NCBI RefSeq assembly: GCF_000306945.1
Contig: NC_018518.1
Coordinates: 868,001 to 932,000 of the forward strand
Direction of reading: 5' to 3'
DNA: 64,000 nucleotides
Source of the DNA: Bordetella pertussis 18323
GTDB lineage: Bacteria > Pseudomonadota > Gammaproteobacteria > Burkholderiales > Burkholderiaceae_B
Shown: one piece after another, positions 35,261-43,788 of the stretch
Layout: each line of letters opens with the position of its first letter
Position numbering within the stretch: the first letter of the stretch is position 1
Notes under the pieces: model-generated
What the model was told of the DNA's origin: nothing
The model's database searches: none
What the model saw: the letters and a program-made list of their open reading frames with translations, nothing else
Position numbers and translations under genes: made by a program

Positions 35261-35302
35261 GAAAGGGTTTCGTACTACGTGCGGGCAGCGCGCGTTGGAT
35301 TG

Positions 35303-35319
35303 CGTGACATGCCGTCACG
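35303..35319. promoter_or_regulatory. Inverted repeat between btrU and the sensor-MFS gene
   Basis: CGTGAC (35303-35308) and GTCACG (35314-35319) are separated by ATGCC. Outer arms GGCAGC and GCTGCC extend the symmetry. It lies in the 84-base gap between two divergent genes and is a candidate operator for both. No known regulator is assigned. Confidence 0.4.
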
Positions 35320-35344
35320 GGCTGCCGCATGGTTGGGTTCAGCC

Positions 35345-37786
35345 ATGAGTACGTGGTTCGATCGCGGAAAAGGGGCGCTGCGCAAGCTGAACTCGCGCCC
35401 ATTGCTGGGCGTGACGCTGGCGTGCGTGGCGTTGCTGTGCTTGGCGCAGGGCCTGACCGGATTGTTGACGCTGAGCGCCCTGCAGCGGCAGATCGTGGAC
35501 GCGACCGCCGCGCGGGTCGAGGCGAGCGCGCGGCAATCGGCGATAGTCATCGAGAACGGCGTGCGCCTGGGCAAGCCGCTGGAGCAGTACTTCGGCCTGC
35601 GCGACCTGCTGGACGGGTTGCTGGAGGAGTCCCATGGTGTCACCGGAGTAGCGGTTGTGCTGAAAGACGGCCGATTAGTGGCGTCGGCCGGAGTGTTGGT
35701 TCCGCATGCGGCGCGGCTGGCGCGCGCTTTGGCCTTTCCCGATGATGAGCCGGACGTGCAGCGCCAGCCGTCGGGCAGCGTACGCCTGGTCGGCGACGAA
35801 GCGGTTTCGCTGGGTATTCCGTTGGCCGGAAGCGACGGCATCGTGCGAGCCGCACTGGTGCTGGGCTGGTCGCGCGATCCCGCCTTCATGCATGCGCTGA
35901 TGTGGCGCAACCTGCAGGTCCTGGCCTTGGTCACGGCGGCCGTTGCGCTGGCCCTGGCCCTGGCGCTGGTCCTGCGCCGCGGCGAACGGCGCAGGCGGGA
36001 GCGCGGCGGCGCCCGAGCCCGTTTCGTGCTGCCCCTGGTCGCGCTGTTGCTGGCGCAAGGCGTGTACGCGGGCTACACGATAGGCATGTTCCGGGACGTA
36101 TGGCTGGACGTTGTCCGCCACAATGCCGTCGTGCTGGCCACGGGTTTGCAGCGCGGCCTGGACTGCGTATTGGGCTACGGCTTGGAACTGCACCAGTTGC
36201 GCGGCGTGGACCGGCTGTTTTCCCGCACCATACATGCCTATCCATTGATCGGCTCGATCGCGCTGGTGGCAAGCGATGGCAGGGTGCTGCAGGAAGTGGA
36301 CGCGCGCGGTAGCGTCACCGGCGACGCGCAGCGGCGATTTGCGGACGACCCGGGCTACACGGTGTCGCTGCCGCTGGGCGGCCCCGACGCCAGCCGTGGC
36401 GCGCTGGCCCTGCGGCTGGACGGCGGCGCGGTCGCGGCGGCCCTGCGTGATCGCGCCCTGGACGCGGCGACGGTGGCGGTCGTGGCGCTGGTGGTGGCGG
36501 TCGAGTTGTTGCTGCTGTTGGCGGTGGTCATGAACCGGGCGTTGCCGAGCGGACAAGGTCGGCAACCGTCTGCTGACGGTACGGACGTGGGCGGATTGAC
36601 GCGCCCCGTGATGTTCGGCTACCTGTTTGCCTGCGCCATGCCGGCCAGTTTCTTGCCGCTGTTCGCCCGCAGCCTGCCCGCCGCGAACCTCCCCTTGCCG
36701 CCTGGCCTTCTGATAGCCTTGCCGATCTCCCTGGAGATGGGGTGTGGGTTGCTCGCGGCCTTGATGGCGGGCAGATTGAGCGAGCGCAAGGGTTGGCGCC
36801 ATGCCGTGCTGCAGGGCTTGCTGCTTTCATGTGTCGGATTCGTGGCCAGTGCGTTGGCGCCCAATCTGGCATGGTTCGTGTCGGCGCGTGGCGTCGTCGG
36901 CCTGGGATACGGCTTGACGTGGATGGGCCTGCAGGCATTGGTTGTCAGCCGCAGTCCGCCGACGCATCGCGGCCGCAGCATGGCCGGTGTGGTCGCGGGC
37001 CTGTTCGCCGGGCAGCTCTCGGGCGTCGCCGTGGGCGCAATGCTGATGGAGCAGCTCGGTTTCCGCGCCGTCTTCGCGATCGGGGCGGTCTTGCTCCTGC
37101 TGCCCTTGGCCGGCGTTGCCTCGCTGTTGCGGGCCTGCGCGCTCCCTTCCGCAATGGCCGCCTCGACCTCCGTCCCGCAGGGCAGGCGCGCGCCCTTGGG
37201 GCCCCTGTTGCGCGGGCGCGGCTTCGGCATGTTGCTGTGGACGAGCGTGATTCCTTTTTCGATAGCCCAGGTGGGCGTGATGTCGTTCGCCTTGCCCCTG
37301 TACCTGGAAGCTGAAGGGGCGGCGCCGGCGAGCATCGGGCGCATATTCATGATCTATGGGGTTTGCGTGGTCTACCTGGGGCCGCTTGTGGCCAGGTGGG
37401 TCGACTGGTCCGGCGTGCGCCGGCCGTGGATCGTGTTGGCGGGAGCGCTCGGGACCGCCGGCTTGCTGGTGTTCCGGTTGCTGCCTGACGGATTGCTCGC
37501 CGCTGGCGTGGCGCTCTCGCTGCTTGCCTTGGCCGGCTGCTTCGCGGGCGCCTCGCAAATGCCCTATATGCTGGAGTTGCGCGCTGTGCGCGAGCATGGC
37601 GCGGCGGGCGCGGCCAGCGTGATGCGCGCGGCCGACAAGCTGGGGCAGATGCTGGGGCCCTTGCTGATCGGGGCGCTGTCGGGCCCGCTCGGAATGGGCG
37701 CCGCCATGGCGGCGCTGGGGATGATGTACCTGGGCGCCACCCTGTGGTTCGTGCTGGCGCGCCCTTGGCGGCAGGGCGGCGACTAG
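35345..37786 (+). CDS. Periplasmic sensor-MFS transporter fusion protein
   Basis: A large 813-residue membrane protein. Residues 1-400 hold four membrane helices (about 18-40, 188-212, 226-248, 375-397) enclosing two periplasmic domains (about 41-187 and 249-374) of sensor type (VTGVAVVLKDGRLVASAG; YPLIGSIALVASDGRVLQE). Residues about 420-805 are a 12-helix major facilitator domain (motif SERKGWRHAV in loop 2-3). It is divergent from btrU, in the part of the locus where btrX is described, so it may be BtrX; I am not sure. The stop codon is the TAG of an IS481 target. Confidence 0.82.
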   Translation: MSTWFDRGKGALRKLNSRPLLGVTLACVALLCLAQGLTGLLTLSALQRQIVDATAARVEASARQSAIVIENGVRLGKPLEQYFGLRDLLDGLLEESHGVTGVAVVLKDGRLVASAGVLVPHAARLARALAFPDDEPDVQRQPSGSVRLVGDEAVSLGIPLAGSDGIVRAALVLGWSRDPAFMHALMWRNLQVLALVTAAVALALALALVLRRGERRRRERGGARARFVLPLVALLLAQGVYAGYTIGMFRDVWLDVVRHNAVVLATGLQRGLDCVLGYGLELHQLRGVDRLFSRTIHAYPLIGSIALVASDGRVLQEVDARGSVTGDAQRRFADDPGYTVSLPLGGPDASRGALALRLDGGAVAAALRDRALDAATVAVVALVVAVELLLLLAVVMNRALPSGQGRQPSADGTDVGGLTRPVMFGYLFACAMPASFLPLFARSLPAANLPLPPGLLIALPISLEMGCGLLAALMAGRLSERKGWRHAVLQGLLLSCVGFVASALAPNLAWFVSARGVVGLGYGLTWMGLQALVVSRSPPTHRGRSMAGVVAGLFAGQLSGVAVGAMLMEQLGFRAVFAIGAVLLLLPLAGVASLLRACALPSAMAASTSVPQGRRAPLGPLLRGRGFGMLLWTSVIPFSIAQVGVMSFALPLYLEAEGAAPASIGRIFMIYGVCVVYLGPLVARWVDWSGVRRPWIVLAGALGTAGLLVFRLLPDGLLAAGVALSLLALAGCFAGASQMPYMLELRAVREHGAAGAASVMRAADKLGQMLGPLLIGALSGPLGMGAAMAALGMMYLGATLWFVLARPWRQGGD

Positions 37787-38733
37787 GTGTGAACTGTCAA
37801 TAGGTTGTATTCGTCCAGGTTGAGTCTGGAGATGGGTACAGCGCGCCCGATGCCTTGGTGGGGTCGATGCCAGTTGTAGTGGTGTAGCCAGGATTTCATG
37901 GCATCGGCTCGGTGTTGGGAGTTCTGGTAGGTGTGAGCGTAAGCCCACTCACGCAAGGCCGACTGGATGAAGCGTTCGGCCTTGCCATTGGTCTGTGGGC
38001 GGTAAGGTCGGGTAAAGCGGTGCTTGATGCCCAGCTCATGGCACAGCGCGGCGAAGGCGCGGCTGCGAAAGGCCGAGCCATTGTCGGTGAGCAAGCGCTG
38101 GATGGTCACGCCCAGGCGCTGGTAGTAGGCCACTGCGTCCTTGAGGAACTGGACGGCGCTGGGGAAGCGCTCGTCGGGGTGGATGTCGGTGAAGGCCACG
38201 CGGGCGTGGTCATCGATGGCCACGAAGACGAAGTCCCAGCCGGCCCCCTCAACGGTATCGCGTCGGTTGCCCGTGACCCGGTGGCCAGGGCGCTGGATAC
38301 GTCCCAGCTTCTTGATGTCGATGTGCAGCAGATCGCCGGGGGCCTGATGCTCGTAGCGCACCACCGGCTCGGCCGGCTCCAGGTCGGCCAGGTGCGACAG
38401 ACCGGCGCGGGCCAGGACGCGGCTGACGGTGCTGGCTGACACGCCCAGCGCCTGGGCGATGCGCGCTTGGGTCAGCCGCTTGCGGCGCAGCTCCACGATA
38501 GCCAGCGCCTTGGCCGGCGCAATCGCTCGGGGCGAGACCGTCGGGCGCGAGGACGCATCGGCCAAGCCCGCCTGGCCCTGAGCCAGGAAGCGGCCCAGCC
38601 ATTTGCGCACAGTCGGCGCGGTGACCCCATAGGCGCGGGCCGCTTCAGGCACACAAACTTGATGGGCGATCAATTGCTGGACCATTTCGAGTCGACGTAG
38701 GAAGGTCAATCGGGCATGCTTATGGGTGTTCAT
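37783..38733 (-). CDS. IS481 transposase (copy 2)
   Basis: Identical 316-residue DD35E transposase to that of copy 1 (Asp139, Asp217, Glu253). The TAG stop comes from the target CTAG at 37783-37786, which is also the stop codon of the convergent sensor-MFS gene. Confidence 0.95.
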   Translation of the reverse strand: MNTHKHARLTFLRRLEMVQQLIAHQVCVPEAARAYGVTAPTVRKWLGRFLAQGQAGLADASSRPTVSPRAIAPAKALAIVELRRKRLTQARIAQALGVSASTVSRVLARAGLSHLADLEPAEPVVRYEHQAPGDLLHIDIKKLGRIQRPGHRVTGNRRDTVEGAGWDFVFVAIDDHARVAFTDIHPDERFPSAVQFLKDAVAYYQRLGVTIQRLLTDNGSAFRSRAFAALCHELGIKHRFTRPYRPQTNGKAERFIQSALREWAYAHTYQNSQHRADAMKSWLHHYNWHRPHQGIGRAVPISRLNLDEYNLLTVHT

Positions 38734-38830
38734 CCGGCCGGGCTCCTTGAGTGAACTGGGGGGTCGGCGATTTCCAGTTTCTCAAATCCGGTTCGGATGA
38801 ACCATGCATACAACCTATTGAATCTTCACA
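37788..38830 (-). mobile_element. IS481, copy 2 (left member of tandem)
   Basis: A 1043-bp element with the same ends as copy 1. The flanks are ACTAGG (37782-37787) and ACTAGG (38831-38836): a perfect 6-bp target duplication, so this copy is a true insertion event at this place. It carries C at offset 977 (38765), shared only with copy 3. Confidence 0.97.
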
Positions 38831-38836
38831 ACTAGG
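38831..38836. repeat. IS481 target duplication shared by the tandem copies
   Basis: ACTAGG is the only sequence between copies 2 and 3. It is the right duplication of copy 2 and the left flank of copy 3. Confidence 0.9.
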
Positions 38837-39782
38837 TGTGAACTGTCAATAGGTTGTATTCGTCCAGGTTGAGTCTGGAGATGGGTACAGCGCGCCCGAT
38901 GCCTTGGTGGGGTCGATGCCAGTTGTAGTGGTGTAGCCAGGATTTCATGGCATCGGCTCGGTGTTGGGAGTTCTGGTAGGTGTGAGCGTAAGCCCACTCA
39001 CGCAAGGCCGACTGGATGAAGCGTTCGGCCTTGCCATTGGTCTGTGGGCGGTAAGGTCGGGTAAAGCGGTGCTTGATGCCCAGCTCATGGCACAGCGCGG
39101 CGAAGGCGCGGCTGCGAAAGGCCGAGCCATTGTCGGTGAGCAAGCGCTGGATGGTCACGCCCAGGCGCTGGTAGTAGGCCACTGCGTCCTTGAGGAACTG
39201 GACGGCGCTGGGGAAGCGCTCGTCGGGGTGGATGTCGGTGAAGGCCACGCGGGCGTGGTCATCGATGGCCACGAAGACGAAGTCCCAGCCGGCCCCCTCA
39301 ACGGTATCGCGTCGGTTGCCCGTGACCCGGTGGCCAGGGCGCTGGATACGTCCCAGCTTCTTGATGTCGATGTGCAGCAGATCGCCGGGGGCCTGATGCT
39401 CGTAGCGCACCACCGGCTCGGCCGGCTCCAGGTCGGCCAGGTGCGACAGACCGGCGCGGGCCAGGACGCGGCTGACGGTGCTGGCTGACACGCCCAGCGC
39501 CTGGGCGATGCGCGCTTGGGTCAGCCGCTTGCGGCGCAGCTCCACGATAGCCAGCGCCTTGGCCGGCGCAATCGCTCGGGGCGAGACCGTCGGGCGCGAG
39601 GACGCATCGGCCAAGCCCGCCTGGCCCTGAGCCAGGAAGCGGCCCAGCCATTTGCGCACAGTCGGCGCGGTGACCCCATAGGCGCGGGCCGCTTCAGGCA
39701 CACAAACTTGATGGGCGATCAATTGCTGGACCATTTCGAGTCGACGTAGGAAGGTCAATCGGGCATGCTTATGGGTGTTCAT
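38832..39782 (-). CDS. IS481 transposase (copy 3)
   Basis: Identical 316-residue transposase. Its stop is the TAG of the CTAG between the two tandem elements, so the last two codons read ACC TAG as in copies 1 and 2. Confidence 0.95.
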   Translation of the reverse strand: MNTHKHARLTFLRRLEMVQQLIAHQVCVPEAARAYGVTAPTVRKWLGRFLAQGQAGLADASSRPTVSPRAIAPAKALAIVELRRKRLTQARIAQALGVSASTVSRVLARAGLSHLADLEPAEPVVRYEHQAPGDLLHIDIKKLGRIQRPGHRVTGNRRDTVEGAGWDFVFVAIDDHARVAFTDIHPDERFPSAVQFLKDAVAYYQRLGVTIQRLLTDNGSAFRSRAFAALCHELGIKHRFTRPYRPQTNGKAERFIQSALREWAYAHTYQNSQHRADAMKSWLHHYNWHRPHQGIGRAVPISRLNLDEYNLLTVHT

Positions 39783-39879
39783 CCGGCCGGGCTCCTTGAG
39801 TGAACTGGGGGGTCGGCGATTTCCAGTTTCTCAAATCCGGTTCGGATGAACCATGCATACAACCTATTGAATCTTCACA
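38837..39879 (-). mobile_element. IS481, copy 3 (right member of tandem)
   Basis: A 1043-bp element in the same orientation, starting directly after ACTAGG. Its right flank is GCTAGG (39880-39885), which differs from the left flank in one base, so it is not a clean single insertion. It shares with copy 2 the C at offset 977 (39814). Copy 2 may have transposed next to it, or the pair arose by unequal exchange. Confidence 0.97.
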
Positions 39880-39880
39880 G

Positions 39881-41044
39881 CTAGGCAGGGGGCCCGCGCA
39901 GCAGCGCCGCGTGGTCGGCTCGCATCAGGGGCACGCGCGCCGTCAGCCCGGTGAGCAACTCGGCGGCGATGGTGCCCGCCGCGTGCGCGATGTGTTCGAC
40001 CGGCAGCTGCGGCGAGCCCCACAGCACGACAGGCGCGCCCCGGGCCGCGGCGGGGATCGGCCGCAGATCGACAGCCATCAGGTCCATCGAAATCCTGCCC
40101 ACCGTCCGTGTCAGCACGCCGTCCACCTGGACAGGGAAGCTGGCTCGTGGATTGTGCGGGTAGCCGTCGCCGTACCCGCAACGCACCAACCCCAGCGCCA
40201 TCGGCTGGTCGGCCACGAACGTGCAACCATAGCCGACCGAGGCGCCGGCAGGCAGGTTCTGCGTCGCGCACAATGTGCTGCGCAAGGTCATGGCGGGGCG
40301 CAGGCCCAGGTCGCGCCCGGCGCGGCCCGGAATGGGGCTTACGCCATACAGTGCCAGACCGGGGCGGACCCAGTCGGTTCGCGCCGCCATCGTCGGCAGG
40401 ACACAGGCGGCCGCCGAATTGCAGGTGGAAACCGGCCCCGGCAGACCCCGGATGCAGGCCTCGAAATCGGCGTGCTCGCGTTCGAGATCGCCGACGCTGG
40501 CGGCGTTCGCGTAGTGGTTCAGATGGCCCACGCCACGCAGCGCGCCATGCTGCTGCAGCTCACGGCAGCGCGCATAGGCGCACCGATACTCGCTGGCGTC
40601 CAGCCCGCCCAGCCGCGTGGCGCCGATGTAGCGCAGCCATACCCAGGGCGCGCACGAATACAAGGGCTTGCCTGGCAGCCATTCGAGTTGCGTCATGTCG
40701 GTAATGACCAGGTGCAGCTGTTGCAGCGTCAGGAGCGCGGCCTCGCGTTCGTGGGTCAGCCCGGCATAGACCATGATGGGACCGCTCCAGCCGACACGGC
40801 GGCACTGGTGGGCTTCGTGCAGATGCCGGACGGCGATGCCGTCGGCGGCGCGCAGGCCCGGCAGGACATTGTGCAGTCCGTGCCCATAGGCATCGGCCTT
40901 GACGGTGGCCCATATGCGCGGACCATCGACGCCCACGCCCAGCCGTTGGCGCAGGACTTCCAGGTTGTGGGCCACCGCAATCGGGTCGATGCAGGCATGG
41001 AGGCCGGGAATCGGAGCGTCGAAGGGATCGGACGCGAGGGGCAT
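39881..41044 (-). CDS. alr: Alanine racemase
   Basis: PLP-dependent interconversion of L- and D-alanine for cell-wall synthesis; 387 residues. The PLP lysine lies in ATVKADAYGHGL near residue 49, and the catalytic tyrosine region reads YGCTFVADQPMALGLVRCGY, with VRPGLALYG before it. The N-terminal barrel and C-terminal beta domain are complete. It lies 83 bases downstream of btrW on the same strand and ends at the IS481 target (stop TAG inside CTAG), so a slightly longer ancestral end cannot be excluded. Confidence 0.93.
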   Translation of the reverse strand: MPLASDPFDAPIPGLHACIDPIAVAHNLEVLRQRLGVGVDGPRIWATVKADAYGHGLHNVLPGLRAADGIAVRHLHEAHQCRRVGWSGPIMVYAGLTHEREAALLTLQQLHLVITDMTQLEWLPGKPLYSCAPWVWLRYIGATRLGGLDASEYRCAYARCRELQQHGALRGVGHLNHYANAASVGDLEREHADFEACIRGLPGPVSTCNSAAACVLPTMAARTDWVRPGLALYGVSPIPGRAGRDLGLRPAMTLRSTLCATQNLPAGASVGYGCTFVADQPMALGLVRCGYGDGYPHNPRASFPVQVDGVLTRTVGRISMDLMAVDLRPIPAAARGAPVVLWGSPQLPVEHIAHAAGTIAAELLTGLTARVPLMRADHAALLRGPPA

Positions 41045-41127
41045 GGCTGTGGCCTCGTCGATGTCGATGGGTGCAGGACTGTCACGCCGGACATGGCATG
41101 CGCAGCGGGCGGCGCATGGCGCGGCGA

Positions 41128-41556
41128 TCAGGATTCAGGCGCTGAGTGTGATGTCAGGGTGAGATGGTTCCATCCGTCGCGGCGCTGGTAGCTGAGCGCG
41201 TGCATGAAGTGGCGCATCAGCCGCAGGCCGTGCCCGCCCGGTTGCGCGTCGTCCAGGCTGCGGGCCAGAGGGGGGGAAAGAGCCTGCGTGGGGTCGTAGG
41301 CGGCGCCGTTGTCGGCAATGTGCAGGCTGACTTCCCGTCGTGTCTGACGTAGCGTCAGGTGTATCGCGGCCGGGTGGCCGGGCGTGAACGCATGGGACAC
41401 GATGTTGTTCAGCGCCTCGTCGGCGCACAGTGTCAGTGTGAAGCGCAGGCGGGCGGACCAGCGGTCGCGCAGGGCGATGTGTTCCAGCCAGTACAGCGCG
41501 TCGGTTGCCGTAGTGGCGGTGACGGACAGCTCCAGCGTATCGGTTTTGCTTGACAT
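41128..41556 (-). CDS. btrW: BtrW, serine kinase / anti-sigma-like switch protein
   Basis: RsbW-type GHKL kinase, 142 residues, that phosphorylates BtrV. N box DEALNNIVSHAF, G1 box IADNGAAYDP and G2 box PGGHGLRLMRHFMHAL are all present. In Bordetella the BtrU-BtrW-BtrV cycle controls T3SS activity. It is divergent from btrV with 143 bases between. Confidence 0.95.
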   Translation of the reverse strand: MSSKTDTLELSVTATTATDALYWLEHIALRDRWSARLRFTLTLCADEALNNIVSHAFTPGHPAAIHLTLRQTRREVSLHIADNGAAYDPTQALSPPLARSLDDAQPGGHGLRLMRHFMHALSYQRRDGWNHLTLTSHSAPES

Positions 41557-41699
41557 GACGTATCGCGCAACGCAATGCCGGCAAGTATGCCCGAGTCATG
41601 AGAACGCAGAGGATTCGTACAGCGTCGGATATTTCGCGCACTAACGCTGTCCCGTATTATTCGCGCAGACGAAGGTGCGTTAGCGAGCGAGGTCAGCGC

Positions 41700-42050
41700 A
41701 TGAAGTTGACGATGGACAAGATGGACGGCATGTTGATTGCATGCCTGCAAGGCGTGGTGAACAGCGCGAACGCGGAACAGCTCGAAGCCGAGCTGGCGGC
41801 GCAGGTCGACAAGGGCGAGCGCCGTGTCGTGCTGGATTTGGGGCGGCTTGACTACATTTCCAGCGCGGGGCTGCGCGTGGTGTTGCTGGTGGCCAAGCAA
41901 CTGCGGCAGGTCCAGGGCGAACTGGTGCTGTGCGAACTGAAGCCGCACGTGCGAGAAGTATTCGAGATCAGCGGTTTTCTCACCATATTCCCGGTGGCGA
42001 ATTCGCGAGAGGCCGCTGCCGCCGCCTTCATGACGGCCTTGCCCCGCTAG
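41700..42050 (+). CDS. btrV: BtrV, STAS-domain antagonist
   Basis: RsbV-type STAS protein, 116 residues, the phosphorylated partner in the switch. The conserved loop VLDLGRLDYISSAGLRVVLL carries Ser54-Ser55, the second being the likely site of BtrW phosphorylation. ATG at 41700 follows GAGG. The stop TAG (42048-42050) shares a CTAG palindrome with the stop of the convergent cardiolipin synthase gene. Confidence 0.95.
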   Translation: MKLTMDKMDGMLIACLQGVVNSANAEQLEAELAAQVDKGERRVVLDLGRLDYISSAGLRVVLLVAKQLRQVQGELVLCELKPHVREVFEISGFLTIFPVANSREAAAAAFMTALPR

Positions 42051-43504
42051 AGATATGGCGTAGCCAGCCAGATCACCTTGTTGCGCAGGCGCTTGATGAA
42101 CGGCTGCGCGTTCAGGGCCTGCAGTGTTTCCTGCCGCGCGTGGCGGATCTGCGCGTCGATGCGCTGCCCGATCCAGCCGGCCAGCTCACGATCGTAGATT
42201 TCGGTGTCCAGCTCGAAGTTCAGGCGCAGGCTGCGCGGGTCCATGTTGGACGAGCCCACATAGGACCAGGCATCGTCCACCGTCAGCAGCTTCGAGTGGT
42301 CGAAGGCGCCGGCCGAGCGCCATACGCGGCAGCCCGTGCGGATGACCTGGTCCAGTTGTGCGCTCATGGCGTAGTTGACCAGGCGCAGGTTGTTCGAGCC
42401 CGGAATCACGATATCGACCTTGATGCCGCGGCGCGCGGCGGTCCCCAGTGCGCCGATCAGCGTCTGGTCAGGCAGGAAATAGGGGGATTGGATCCGCACA
42501 TGGCGCTGCGCCACCGCCAGCGCGCCCAGCAGCATCTTGTGCGTGCTGCCCAGGGCGCTGTCCGGCCCCGAGGCCACGCAGCGCATCGGCACCGAGCCCG
42601 GCGCGCGTTCGGGAGCCGGCGGGAACCAGGTCGGGCCTTCCAGGGATTCGCGGGTCGTGAAATTCCAGTCGTGCGCGAAAACCGCCATCAGTTGCGCCAC
42701 CACCGGACCTTCCAGGCGGAAGTGGGTATCGCCGTTGGCGGCCTTGCCGGCCAGGGCCGTCACGAAGGCGGCGCGGATGTTCATGCCCCCGGTGAAGCCG
42801 ACATGTCCGTCGACCACCAGGATCTTGCGGTGGCTGCGCAGGTTGGCGTAGGGCATGCGCATGACGCCCAGCGGGTTGGTCATGAAGCGCGCGGTGCGCA
42901 CGCCGCCGCGCACCAGCGTACGAACGATCGGCGGACGGGAGTACTTGCTGCCGATGGCATCGATGAGCACGCGCACCTGCACGCCGCGCTGCTGCGCCTC
43001 GACCAGGGCCTGCGCCATTTCGCGGCCGATCGGATCGCAGTCGAAGATATAGCTTTGCATGGCGATCGAGACGCGCGCCTCGCGTATCGCCTGCATCATG
43101 GCGGGATAGGCCTCGTCGCCGCCGGCCAGCGGCCGCACCTGGTTGCCGCCCAGCAGGCGGAAGCGGCTGACCTGGTCGCCCAGCACGCGCAGCGAGGCGA
43201 ATTGCGGACCGCTGCAGGGGACCACGTCCTCGACCTGGGCGTCGGGATGGCCCGTGTAGGCCAGCATGGCGTCGTCGTGCTGCTGCGACACCAGCGAACG
43301 GCGGATGCGGTTGATGCCGGCGACGAAATAGAGCAGGGCGCCAAAGAGCGGCGAGAACAGGGCGACCCCGACCCAGGCGATGGCGGCGCGCACATCCTGT
43401 TTGGTCATGGCGGCATGCACGGCGGCGCCGGTGCCGGCGACCACGCTGATCGCAAAGACGATATGCGGCCAATAGTCGCGCAGCAATTGTTCCAATGGGT
43501 CCAT
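42047..43504 (-). CDS. cls: Cardiolipin synthase
   Basis: Phospholipase-D-type enzyme that joins two phosphatidylglycerols into cardiolipin in the inner membrane; 485 residues. Two N-terminal membrane helices lie at about 12-32 and 40-62. Two HKD motifs follow: HRKILVVDGHVGFTGG near 222 and HSKLLTVDDAWSYVGSSNMD near 403. ATG at 43504 follows AGGA. The gene ends with a 4-base overlap with btrV, stop facing stop. Confidence 0.93.
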   Translation of the reverse strand: MDPLEQLLRDYWPHIVFAISVVAGTGAAVHAAMTKQDVRAAIAWVGVALFSPLFGALLYFVAGINRIRRSLVSQQHDDAMLAYTGHPDAQVEDVVPCSGPQFASLRVLGDQVSRFRLLGGNQVRPLAGGDEAYPAMMQAIREARVSIAMQSYIFDCDPIGREMAQALVEAQQRGVQVRVLIDAIGSKYSRPPIVRTLVRGGVRTARFMTNPLGVMRMPYANLRSHRKILVVDGHVGFTGGMNIRAAFVTALAGKAANGDTHFRLEGPVVAQLMAVFAHDWNFTTRESLEGPTWFPPAPERAPGSVPMRCVASGPDSALGSTHKMLLGALAVAQRHVRIQSPYFLPDQTLIGALGTAARRGIKVDIVIPGSNNLRLVNYAMSAQLDQVIRTGCRVWRSAGAFDHSKLLTVDDAWSYVGSSNMDPRSLRLNFELDTEIYDRELAGWIGQRIDAQIRHARQETLQALNAQPFIKRLRNKVIWLATPYL

Positions 43505-43639
43505 GGCGTCCTGGAGAAAGGCTTGCGTGGCAGCCGGGGCCGCCAGCGGCGGGTCCGGTATGTGGGTACGGATGCGCAAGGATAGCAACAAGATTTGCCC
43601 GCCGGAAGCGCCGGGGCTGATGCGTCATTTATTTTGTGC

Positions 43640-43645
43640 TAGAAT
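43640..43645 (+). promoter_or_regulatory. -10 element of the tRNA-His promoter
   Basis: TAGAAT lies 16 bases before the tRNA, a good sigma-70 -10 hexamer. The -35 region 17 bases upstream (CTGATG) is weak. Confidence 0.5.
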
Positions 43646-43661
43646 CTCGCTTCTTTGCTGC

Positions 43662-43738
43662 GGTGGCTGTAGCTCAGTTGGTAGAGTCCCGGATTGTGAT
43701 TCCGGTTGTCGTGGGTTCGAGTCCCATCAGCCACCCCA
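43662..43738 (+). tRNA. tRNA-His (anticodon GTG)
   Basis: Full cloverleaf: acceptor GTGGCTG pairs with CAGCCAC, D arm with AGCTCAGTTGGTAGAG, anticodon arm CCGGATTGTGATTCCGG with GTG, T arm GTGGGTTCGAGTCCCAT. The extra 5' G pairs with C73, the hallmark of bacterial tRNA-His. CCA is encoded. Confidence 0.97.
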
Positions 43739-43759
43739 CCCGAATTCGTTTGAAAACAG

Positions 43760-43788
43760 GCACTTAGGCGCAAGCCGGGTGCTTTTTT
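43760..43788 (+). terminator. Rho-independent terminator of tRNA-His
   Basis: GCACTT(A)GGC pairs with GCCGGGTGC around a GCAA tetraloop and is followed by six T. The bulged A and two G-U pairs are tolerated. It lies 21 bases after the CCA. Confidence 0.8.

Noticed and set aside
41549..41554. TTGACA at the btrW start as a promoter for btrV
   Set aside because: No -10 hexamer at 16-18 bases; probably chance.
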